Source: Candidatus Kuenenia stuttgartensis (lineage in GTDB: Bacteria; Planctomycetota; Planctomycetia; Isosphaerales; Isosphaeraceae). Taken from it: a stretch of DNA of 5,265 nucleotides. Position numbers and translations under genes: made by a program. Where the stretch lies: positions 1 through 5,265 of the forward strand of contig CAMBZY010000257.1 in the NCBI GenBank assembly GCA_945872325.1. The letters run 5' to 3'. Below the pieces are notes generated by a model. That model did no database searches. It saw only the letters and a program-made list of their open reading frames with translations, and was not told the origin of the DNA. Every line of letters begins with the position of its first letter. Positions within the stretch are counted from its first letter, which is position 1. Below, in pieces: positions 1-5,265 of this stretch.

Positions 1-585
1 GAGCGGTTTCAGGCCATGATGGTCGTAGATGAAGCCCATGCCACTGGCCTTTTTGGCGCCCACGGGGCGGGTATGGTGGAATCTCTCGGTTTGGGCGAGC
101 TGCCGTTTCTGGTTCGACTGGGTACTTTGAGCAAGGCTGTGGGAGTTCAGGGCGGATTTGTGGTCGGGTCGCAAAAGCTGATCGACTGGCTGGTTCAATC
201 GGCCCGGGGCTGGATCTATTCCACAGCGATTTCGCCCTATCTGGCTGGAGCGGCAGAGGAGTCGATCCGGATCATCCGAGAGGAGCCATGGAGGCGGGTG
301 CAGGCCCTTCAGATGGCCGATTCTCTGCGTCAGGAGTTACGGAAAAACGGCTGGAATGTGGCTGATGGTGTTGGGCCGATTGTGCCTCTGATTCTGGGCG
401 ATGTGGAACTTGCCTTGAAAATTGGTCAGAAGTTGGAGGATCAGGGATTTGCCGTGGGCGTGATCCGGCCACCGACTGTGCCCAAGGGCACGGCCCGGTT
501 GAGGATCAGCGTGAATGCCGGTCACACGCTGGAAGATATTGGTAGGCTTGTGGATGCACTAGTGATTTCCTCTAAAATGGACTAG
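1..585 (+). CDS. bioF: 8-amino-7-oxononanoate synthase, C-terminal half (5' end outside window)
   Basis: This is a PLP-dependent alpha-oxoamine synthase that condenses pimeloyl-CoA (or pimeloyl-ACP) with L-alanine to give 8-amino-7-oxononanoate, the first step of biotin ring assembly in the cytoplasm. The reading frame is open from base 1, so the ATG at 16 is internal. About 194 codons are present, roughly half of a typical 385-400 residue enzyme. Visible landmarks are VVDEAHATG (bases 22-48), whose Asp (28-30) should bind the PLP pyridine nitrogen and whose His (37-39) is the family's conserved neighbour; GTLSKAVG with the Schiff-base Lys at 133-135; and IRPPTVPKGTARLR at 463-504. The last motif favours BioF over the related Kbl (glycine C-acetyltransferase) and serine palmitoyltransferase branches, because IRPPTVPxGTARLR is typical of BioF. 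The reading frame ends with TAG at 583-585. coaD follows on the same strand after 79 bases, so the two could be cotranscribed. No frameshift or missing residue is seen in the part present. Confidence 0.9.
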   Translation, partial: ERFQAMMVVDEAHATGLFGAHGAGMVESLGLGELPFLVRLGTLSKAVGVQGGFVVGSQKLIDWLVQSARGWIYSTAISPYLAGAAEESIRIIREEPWRRVQALQMADSLRQELRKNGWNVADGVGPIVPLILGDVELALKIGQKLEDQGFAVGVIRPPTVPKGTARLRISVNAGHTLEDIGRLVDALVISSKMD

Positions 586-664
586 ACTGGGTAGGAGTTC
601 AAAGTGCGTCCAAGAGTCTAAGGGCGTTCTACTCAGCCAGACACCCAACCAGCCATCTGCGAAT

Positions 665-1180
665 ATGAAACCGCCCCAACCCACGCCCAGTCCACGTGTT
701 GCCGTTTTTACAGGCACATTTGATCCATTGACCCTTGGCCATGTGGACGTGATCAAACGTGGGCGGATGCTGTTTGACAAGCTGATTGTGGGGATTGGTA
801 TCAACCCAAACAAACAGGCCATGTTTACCGTGGAGGAACGGGTGGGACTGGCACGCGAGGCTCTGGCATCGTTCGAAAATGTGACGGTGGAAGCCTTTGA
901 GGGGCTGGCTGTTCACTATGTGCGAAGCATCGGCGCCGGAGTGATTTTACGGGGCGTGCGGACACTATCGGACATGGAATATGAGTTCGCGATGTCGCTG
1001 ACCAACACACGGCTCGACCCCGGCGTGGAAACGGTCTTTTTGATGGCAGACGGCGAATTCTCGCACGTTTCGAGTTCATTGATCCGCCAGATTGCGACCT
1101 TTGGAGGCGGCGAATCGCTGGGCCTGTTTGTGCCTGAAATCTGCGTCAGACCGATTTTGGAAAAGTCGGCACAGAGTTGA
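665..1180 (+). CDS. coaD: Phosphopantetheine adenylyltransferase
   Basis: The enzyme transfers AMP from ATP to 4'-phosphopantetheine, giving dephospho-CoA, the penultimate and usually regulated step of coenzyme A synthesis in the cytoplasm. The 171-residue product is slightly longer than the usual 155-165 because of a Pro-rich start of about ten residues before the first beta strand. It carries the nucleotidyltransferase signatures in order: TGTFDP (16-21), the T/HxGH-type motif TLGH (23-26), NPNKQAMFTVEER (47-59), the phosphopantetheine-site segment RGVRTLSDMEYE (96-107), ETVFLM (122-127) and the second ATP-binding motif VSSS (135-138). ATG 665 is the only usable start: the same frame stays open upstream to at least base 581 but contains no ATG, GTG or TTG, and the next internal Met (35) lies after the active-site motif. 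No Shine-Dalgarno sequence precedes it. Its stop lies 14 bases from the trpE stop on the opposite strand, so the genes converge. Function is confident from the motifs; operon membership with bioF is inference. Confidence 0.95.
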   Translation: MKPPQPTPSPRVAVFTGTFDPLTLGHVDVIKRGRMLFDKLIVGIGINPNKQAMFTVEERVGLAREALASFENVTVEAFEGLAVHYVRSIGAGVILRGVRTLSDMEYEFAMSLTNTRLDPGVETVFLMADGEFSHVSSSLIRQIATFGGGESLGLFVPEICVRPILEKSAQS

Positions 1181-1194
1181 TTTTAAGTCAGGAA

Positions 1195-2754
1195 TCACGC
1201 AGGCGTGAGTTGCTCTTCTGCCATTTGCAAGGCTTTGATCATGCCGCGAGCCTTGTTGACCGTTTCTTCGTATTCAGCGGCCGGGATACTGTCGTAAACC
1301 ACTCCACAGCCAGCCTGAATGTAGGCTTTGCCTGCATGCAGTACGAGCGTGCGAAGAGCGATACACATATCCATATTGCCTGAAAAATCGATGTAACCTA
1401 CAGCGCCGCCGTAAGGGCCGCGTTTTTGGGGCTCCATTTCGTCGATCACTTCCATGGCCCTGATTTTTGGGGCGCCTGAAACGGTGCCGGCTGGGAGTCC
1501 ACTTCTCAGGGCGTCAAACGCATTCATGCCTTCAGCCAGTTCGCCGGTCACATTTGAGCTGATGTGCATGACATGCGAATATCGCTCGATGTGCATGATT
1601 TCTGAAAGCTCGACAGAGCCAAACTTTGCAACTCGACCAACGTCGTTTCGACCGAGGTCGATCAGCATGATGTGCTCGGCTCTTTCCTTGGGATCAGCCA
1701 GCAGTTCCTGTTCCAGAGCCAGGTCTTCGGCTTCGTCCCGGCCACGTTTTCTCGTGCCGGCCAGAGGACGTACGGTCATTTCTCCATCTTCCACTCTGAC
1801 AAGGATTTCCGGCGAGCTGCCGACCAGGCTGAAGCCGTTCCATGGAAGGTAGAAAAGAAACGGGCTGGGGTTTACGATCCGGAGCGACCGGTAGACGTCA
1901 AAGGCGTGGGCCTTGGTCTCCATCTCAAAGCGTTGGCTGGGAACGACTTGGAAGATGTCGCCAGCACGGATGTATTCCTGGCATCGTTCGACCATGGCCT
2001 CAAATTCGTGGGGCTCGAAATTGGAGGTCACCTGACGGGTGGGCGGGCTGTCTGTATCAACATCCGCGAAGATCAGGCTTGTGGCCAGATCCTTCGCAGG
2101 GCTTCCCAGTTGATGGACCACTTCGTCGATCCGCCGGGTAGCGGTTTCGTAGGCCAACTGAGCAGAGCCATCTTCAGTGATCTGTGCTAAGACGACGACC
2201 AGAATGGTTTTACGGATATGATCAAAGATCACCATCCGGTCATAAAAGCCGAACGCCAGATCGGGGAGTCCACGGTCGTCGGGAGGGGTGTCGGGCAGAT
2301 GCTCGACGTAACGGACGGAATCGTAGCCAGCCATGCCCACGGCGCCGCCGATGAAGCGTGGCAAACCCCTGCGGTGAGTGACTTTATGCTTGTTGATCCA
2401 CTTTTCGAGGGCGGCTAAAGGGTCGGGGTCTGAGAAGCGTGTGAGGAGACCGTCGCGATGATCCTTGATCTCGATTTCAAGGCCTCTGGCTTCAAATTCG
2501 AGGAACGGATCGGTGCCAAGAAAGCTGTATCGGCCGACCTTTTCGCCGCCAACGACACTTTCGAACAGGAAGCCGGGTCGCCCTTGGGCTTCGATCCGGG
2601 TATATGCGGAGACAGGCGTGAGGGTGTCGCCCGTGAGTTCGCGATAAACGGGCAGCATGAGACCTGGCTTGGCCTCAGCCTGAAATTCGTCCCAGCTTGG
2701 CACGTGGCGAATCAAAATGCCCAGACTCCCATGGAAGTTCACTGACAGGATCAC
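1195..2754 (-). CDS. trpE: Anthranilate synthase component I
   Basis: TrpE converts chorismate to anthranilate using ammonia supplied by a TrpG glutaminase subunit, the first committed step of tryptophan synthesis. The product from the outermost start is 519 residues, a normal length for TrpE. The N-terminal domain shows LPVYREL followed by TLTPVSAY (34-51) and FLFES (62-66), which corresponds to the LLES element of the tryptophan feedback site, so allosteric inhibition by tryptophan is likely. The catalytic chorismate-binding domain shows RPLAGTR (329-335), LGRND (367-371), PAGTVSGAPK (421-430), YGGAVGY (448-454) and GCGVVYDS (482-489). The feedback element, the N-terminal domain and the length favour TrpE over PabB or isochorismate synthase. 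No trpG lies in the window and there is no fused glutaminase domain. There is no ATG near the 5' end: candidate starts are GTG 2754, GTG 2742, TTG 2715 and GTG 2703. Homology begins about residue 18-24, so the true start may be one of the inner ones; TTG 2715 has GGGAG ten bases upstream. The gene lies 90 bases after moaB on the same strand and probably has its own promoter. Confidence 0.93.
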   Translation of the reverse strand: MILSVNFHGSLGILIRHVPSWDEFQAEAKPGLMLPVYRELTGDTLTPVSAYTRIEAQGRPGFLFESVVGGEKVGRYSFLGTDPFLEFEARGLEIEIKDHRDGLLTRFSDPDPLAALEKWINKHKVTHRRGLPRFIGGAVGMAGYDSVRYVEHLPDTPPDDRGLPDLAFGFYDRMVIFDHIRKTILVVVLAQITEDGSAQLAYETATRRIDEVVHQLGSPAKDLATSLIFADVDTDSPPTRQVTSNFEPHEFEAMVERCQEYIRAGDIFQVVPSQRFEMETKAHAFDVYRSLRIVNPSPFLFYLPWNGFSLVGSSPEILVRVEDGEMTVRPLAGTRKRGRDEAEDLALEQELLADPKERAEHIMLIDLGRNDVGRVAKFGSVELSEIMHIERYSHVMHISSNVTGELAEGMNAFDALRSGLPAGTVSGAPKIRAMEVIDEMEPQKRGPYGGAVGYIDFSGNMDMCIALRTLVLHAGKAYIQAGCGVVYDSIPAAEYEETVNKARGMIKALQMAEEQLTPA

Positions 2755-2767
2755 GAAAGATCATCAA

Positions 2768-2796
2768 AAAATAGCAGAAAAACCTTGGATTCTCAA
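2768..2796 (-). promoter_or_regulatory. Putative sigma-70-type promoter for trpE
   Basis: Read on the minus strand, TTGAGA (2796-2791; five of six matches to TTGACA) is followed after exactly 17 bases by TATTTT (2773-2768; four of six matches to TATAAT). The -10 box is preceded by TGC, giving an extended -10. Transcription would be expected to begin near 2761. That would leave only about seven bases before GTG 2754 but about 45 before TTG 2715, which bears on the trpE start choice. The -35 box lies inside the hairpin described as a terminator. The match is by eye and has not been scored against background. Confidence 0.45.
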
Positions 2797-2803
2797 GGAT
2801 TTC
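2778..2803 (-). terminator. Putative intrinsic terminator of the epimerase-glycosyltransferase-moaB unit
   Basis: On the minus strand, 43 bases after the moaB stop codon, CCTTG (2798-2794) and CAAGG (2787-2783) form an inverted repeat around a six-base AGAATC loop, which can tighten to four bases with an inner G-U pair. The stem is followed at once by TTTTT (2782-2778) and, six bases later, by a second T-run at 2771-2766. Past one mismatch, AAA (2802-2800) can pair with part of the first T-run and lengthen the stem. The stem is short and only moderately GC-rich, so termination may be partial. Confidence 0.45.
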
Positions 2804-2845
2804 GCATCAAAGAGAAGTTGTAAGATGTTACTCTAAATGGCTTTT

Positions 2846-3355
2846 CTATTTATTCGCCTCACGCACAAGGTGCGGTAGTTCTGGCACAATGATTTGTTCC
2901 ATCGCCAGTTTTACTGCAGCCCGACTTCCGGGCATGAGCAAAACGACAAGTGGGCCAATCAGTCCGCCTGTGGCCCGGCTCAGGATACAGGCGGGGCCGA
3001 TCTCCTGAAAACTTAGCCAGCGAAAAAGTTCGCCATAGCCTGGAATCTGTTTGGTGAAGAGCTTTTCGAGAGTCTCCACGGTCTGATCGCGAGGGCTGAT
3101 GCCGGTTCCACCTGTGATCAGGACGGCCTGAATGGAGGGATCTGCCTGAGATTGTGCAATCACATTCTGGATCTCGACCGGTTCATCGCGTACGATCTTT
3201 CGCCAAGCCACTTCATGGCCTGCTTGCGTGGCGATTTGATCGATCAAAAGCCCGGAAGTATCGGTTTCCAAAGTTCTTGTATCAGAAACCGTGACAATAC
3301 CGAGCTTGACCGATGCCTTGGCAGCTGCTTTGTGTTCTTTAACAGAGTCACTCAT
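2846..3355 (-). CDS. moaB: MoaB/MogA-family molybdenum cofactor biosynthesis protein
   Basis: The 169-residue protein is a single MoCF_biosynth (molybdopterin-binding) domain, the usual length for MoaB. Family members bind molybdopterin; MogA and archaeal MoaB adenylylate it before molybdenum insertion, whereas the role of E. coli MoaB is less settled. Motifs are VTVSDTRT (21-28), DTSG (32-35), the binding loop TGGTGISPRDQT (81-92), GYGELFRWLSFQEIG (106-120), LSRATGG (125-131) and the second binding-loop segment MPGS (141-144). The GELFRxLSFxEIG and SRAxGG blocks resemble MoaB more than MogA or the MoeA/CinA domains. The N-terminus, with EHK and an Ala/Lys stretch leading into SVKLGIVTVSD, is typical of the family and supports ATG 3355. 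That start overlaps the glycosyltransferase stop as ATGA, and no Shine-Dalgarno sequence precedes it, so translation probably depends on coupling to the upstream gene. No other molybdenum cofactor gene is visible. Family is confident; whether it acts as the adenylyltransferase in this organism cannot be told from sequence. Confidence 0.92.
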   Translation of the reverse strand: MSDSVKEHKAAAKASVKLGIVTVSDTRTLETDTSGLLIDQIATQAGHEVAWRKIVRDEPVEIQNVIAQSQADPSIQAVLITGGTGISPRDQTVETLEKLFTKQIPGYGELFRWLSFQEIGPACILSRATGGLIGPLVVLLMPGSRAAVKLAMEQIIVPELPHLVREANK

Positions 3356-4797
3356 GCGGCGGCATCGAGGGCTGCGATGGCAGGTTCCAGCGTGATTGGG
3401 GCGGTCGGCGCTGGTTGTTCGGCCAGAGCTGGTTGACCCATGAGATCCGCAATAATTTCAGCCCATCGTGTGCAGCAGTGACGGCTTTCGTAGGTTCGCA
3501 AGAATGCTCTGCGAGCGTTCTGGCCCAGTTCAGCGGCCAATTCGGGTTGGTCGGCCAAGGTGACGATGGTTTTGGTCAAACCGTCGATATCGCCTGTGGC
3601 GATGGTTTGTCCGCAGTTCGATTCACGAATGGTGTCAGCCGATTCACAGTATTTTGGTCCCACAAAGACTGACGGCCGGCCTGAGGCCATGGCGCCGTAA
3701 AGCTTTCCAGGGACGACGATTCCTGTCATGCAATCACGCATGGTGATCAGATGAAGGTCGGCCACTGAGAGGGAAAGGTGGAGAGAGTTGCGCGGGAAAT
3801 AATCCATGAACCTGATATTGGTCAGGTTTTTCGATTCTGCTGCGGCTTTTACTTCTTTCAGACGAGGGCCATCGCCCACGAAGAGGAAGGTGATATCCGG
3901 GCGATTCTGGAGCCGTTCAGCCGCTCCGATCACTTCTTCGAACTGGTGTGCCAGCCCGAGGTTACCTGAGTACATGACCACAAATTGATCCTCTAAGCCG
4001 AGCTCTTCGCGCAGTGGATGACCTGCCCGATCGCGCGGGAAAATCTCGTCGCGACGGCTCCAGACGGGCACTTCGCGAACACGTTCCGGGCGAACGCCTT
4101 TGGCCAGAATCCGGTCGGCCATGTAAGGGCCCAGCACCACAACGCGATCGGCCCTTCGGTAGATCGAATTGCTGAGCCGATTTAAGGTTCTCACAGCCAG
4201 GTTTGAGCTCTTCATCCGGCCCAGAGCCACACTGGCATCGGGATGCAGATCCATGCTCCAGAAGATTTGTTTCGAGCCTTTGATCACTTTGAGAACGCTA
4301 CCCACAAGGCCGATCAGAGGCGGAGTGGTGAGCGTGACGATAAGGTCGAAACGCTTCATGAACAGTGCTTTACGCATGGCCTGGGCGTAATAGCTGAGAT
4401 AGTCGCACATGCGGTGCAGAGTGGATTTGCGACCAAAGGCCGAGACCTTCACCCGGTGCACGTGAACCCCGTTATGTACTTCATAGGAAGGCAGTTGGGC
4501 GGTGCCGGTGCGATATTGGCCAAGGCCACACAGAACATGGCACTCGTGGCCCTCGGCAGCCAGACTTTCAGCCAGGTCAGCGAGGTGCTGCGCGGTGGAT
4601 GCGTGGTCGGGCCAATAGTATTGATTGACGAACAGAATCCGGTTCGGCCTTAGGCCTGACTTTGGCTTCTGATCGAGTTTTGAGCTGTTCGAGGATGGCA
4701 ACGAATGAGCAGAATCGATACGAGCTGATTGACCGCCCGATGTCCGGGCCAGCTTCCGTGCCAGGGTCGCCAGTCTGCGTGTCGATTGTGTCACCAT
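3352..4797 (-). CDS. GT4-family glycosyltransferase, WcaI/WbuB-like
   Basis: This is a GT-B fold, retaining-type glycosyltransferase expected to move a sugar from a nucleotide donor to a lipid-linked or polysaccharide acceptor at the cytoplasmic face of the membrane. The N-terminal Rossmann domain starts at RILFVNQYYWPD (53-64), continues through AESLAAEGHECHVL (76-89) and includes the DLHPD element (183-187), which resembles the WcaI/WbuB branch. The C-terminal domain opens with VVMYSGNLG (273-281), has FLFVGDGP (304-311) and carries the donor-site motif PGKLYGAMASGRP (363-375). No Cys-rich, signal or clear transmembrane segment is visible. The first 52 residues are a basic, Ser-rich extension and the last 29 or so an Ala/Pro-rich tail, both outside the catalytic fold. 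ATG 4797 is supported by GGAGG at 4812-4808; TTG at codon 33 is the main alternative. The start overlaps the epimerase stop by seven bases, and the stop overlaps the moaB start by four. Donor and acceptor are unknown; a GDP-fucose donor is suggested only by the neighbour. Confidence 0.85.
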   Translation of the reverse strand: MVTQSTRRLATLARKLARTSGGQSARIDSAHSLPSSNSSKLDQKPKSGLRPNRILFVNQYYWPDHASTAQHLADLAESLAAEGHECHVLCGLGQYRTGTAQLPSYEVHNGVHVHRVKVSAFGRKSTLHRMCDYLSYYAQAMRKALFMKRFDLIVTLTTPPLIGLVGSVLKVIKGSKQIFWSMDLHPDASVALGRMKSSNLAVRTLNRLSNSIYRRADRVVVLGPYMADRILAKGVRPERVREVPVWSRRDEIFPRDRAGHPLREELGLEDQFVVMYSGNLGLAHQFEEVIGAAERLQNRPDITFLFVGDGPRLKEVKAAAESKNLTNIRFMDYFPRNSLHLSLSVADLHLITMRDCMTGIVVPGKLYGAMASGRPSVFVGPKYCESADTIRESNCGQTIATGDIDGLTKTIVTLADQPELAAELGQNARRAFLRTYESRHCCTRWAEIIADLMGQPALAEQPAPTAPITLEPAIAALDAAA

Positions 4798-5265
4798 TTC
4801 GTGTCGGCCTCCACCTTATTGGTACGGTACCAACTGACCGTCTGTTCCAAGCCTTTCTGCAGGCTTGTTGGAGGAGACCATCCGCCGAGGGCAGCCTTCA
4901 TGCGGGTCACGTCGAGCACCTTCCGCATGGTTCCATCTGGCTTGTCGGCGTTCCAGTTCAAGTGACCCTTGTAGCCGGTCACTTCGTTCAGGGTTTCCAC
5001 CAGTTCGCGGATCGTGGTGCCAATTCCTGTGCCAATGTTGAGAGGCGTTGCGGAGTCTTCATAAGTTTCACCTGCCAGAACGATTGCGTCTGCACAGTCT
5101 TCAACATAGATGAACTCGCGGACGGGTTTGCCGGTGCCCCAGACTTCAATTTCAGGCTTGTTGTCCAGGTCAGCTTCGACCCACTTGCGCACCAGAGCGG
5201 CCACCACGTGGGAGCGTTCCGGGTTGTAGGAATCGCCGGGGCCGTAGAGATTTGTAAGGATCAAG
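4791..5265 (-). CDS. fcl: GDP-L-fucose synthase-like NAD(P)-dependent epimerase/reductase, C-terminal half (5' end outside window)
   Basis: GDP-L-fucose synthase epimerises and reduces GDP-4-keto-6-deoxy-D-mannose to GDP-L-fucose with NADPH, providing donor sugar for surface glycans. The frame is open to the right edge; the first codons in the window are internal, including the TTG at 5264-5262. About 157 residues are present, roughly half of a typical enzyme of about 310-320 residues, so the Rossmann glycine motif and the Ser-Tyr-Lys centre are outside. Visible from the window edge are TNLYGPGD (4-11), SHVVAALVRK (18-27), whose His matches the position of the catalytic His of E. coli Fcl, VWGTGKPVREFIYVEDCADA (41-60), the NIGTG segment (76-80) and KPDGTMRKVLDV (108-119). 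The SHV block, WGTGxPxREF and KPDGTxRK together point to the GDP-fucose synthase branch rather than UDP-glucose 4-epimerase or RmlB. The stop overlaps the start of the downstream glycosyltransferase by seven bases, so the two are likely cotranslated. A related branch with another deoxysugar product cannot be excluded from this half alone. Confidence 0.87.
   Translation of the reverse strand, partial: LILTNLYGPGDSYNPERSHVVAALVRKWVEADLDNKPEIEVWGTGKPVREFIYVEDCADAIVLAGETYEDSATPLNIGTGIGTTIRELVETLNEVTGYKGHLNWNADKPDGTMRKVLDVTRMKAALGGWSPPTSLQKGLEQTVSWYRTNKVEADTKW
4808..4812 (-). promoter_or_regulatory. Ribosome binding site of the glycosyltransferase gene
   Basis: On the minus strand GGAGG, within the longer purine-rich AAGGTGGAGG, lies ten bases before ATG 4797 and inside the end of the epimerase gene. 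The spacing is a little long, but it is the clearest Shine-Dalgarno sequence in the window and supports the ATG start that includes the unusual N-terminal extension. Confidence 0.55.

Noticed and set aside
16..18. ATG 16 as the start of a short aminotransferase-like gene.
   Set aside because: The frame is open to base 1 and the sequence begins in the middle of a PLP enzyme, so this Met is internal.
548..578. TAAAAT (573-578) as a -10 box for a coaD promoter inside the end of bioF.
   Set aside because: The only partner is TTGTGG with a 19-base spacer, which matches the -35 consensus poorly, so cotranscription with bioF is as likely.
1672..2190. A 172-codon plus-strand open frame antisense to trpE, with several shorter ones nearby.
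   Set aside because: It lies wholly inside a clear TrpE gene, has no recognisable motif, and its composition is what the complement of a coding frame gives.
2755..2845. A tryptophan attenuator or T-box leader upstream of trpE.
   Set aside because: The gap is only 90 bases, has no Trp-codon leader peptide or T-box consensus, and shows only one short hairpin, better explained as the moaB terminator.
4243..4653. A 136-codon plus-strand open frame antisense to the glycosyltransferase.
   Set aside because: It lies inside a confidently identified gene with intact GT-B motifs, and the translated product resembles no family I know.
1..5265. CRISPR arrays, insertion sequences, tRNA genes, phage or defence genes.
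   Set aside because: No spaced direct repeats, terminal inverted repeats, transposase motifs or tRNA-like cloverleaf were seen by eye; nearly all of the window is accounted for by six metabolic genes.

Overview
The window holds six protein-coding genes on two opposing blocks, with very little non-coding DNA. The motifs are bacterial throughout. The style of the proteins (for example the N-terminus of the MoaB homologue and the layout of the anthranilate synthase), the sparse use of Shine-Dalgarno sequences and the moderate GC content make me think of a planctomycete, perhaps near Planctopirus or Gimesia. That assignment is inference from general familiarity, not from a search, and no rRNA or other marker is present to settle it.

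Left block, plus strand: the C-terminal half of 8-amino-7-oxononanoate synthase (bioF, biotin synthesis; its 5' end is outside the window), a 79-base spacer, then complete phosphopantetheine adenylyltransferase (coaD, coenzyme A synthesis). coaD ends 14 bases before the stop codon of trpE, which converges on it from the other strand.

Right block, minus strand, read from the right edge leftward: the C-terminal half of a GDP-L-fucose synthase-like NAD-dependent epimerase (5' end outside the window), a WcaI/WbuB-like GT4 glycosyltransferase (7-base overlap with the epimerase), and a MoaB-type molybdopterin protein (4-base ATGA overlap with the glycosyltransferase). The three look like one translationally coupled unit. 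The first two fit together as sugar-nucleotide synthesis and sugar transfer for a surface polysaccharide; the molybdenum cofactor gene is an odd passenger. A 90-base gap follows, with a hairpin plus T-run that could end this transcript and, overlapping it, a good sigma-70-like promoter for the next gene, trpE (anthranilate synthase component I, tryptophan synthesis). trpE has no ATG start.

I found no mobile element, CRISPR array, tRNA, rRNA, phage gene or defence gene, and no evidence of a new biological system. This is mostly ordinary core metabolism. The points worth a second look are the moaB coupling, the merged terminator/promoter upstream of trpE, the trpE start choice and the unusual tails on the glycosyltransferase. 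No gene-free stretch exceeds 300 bases.
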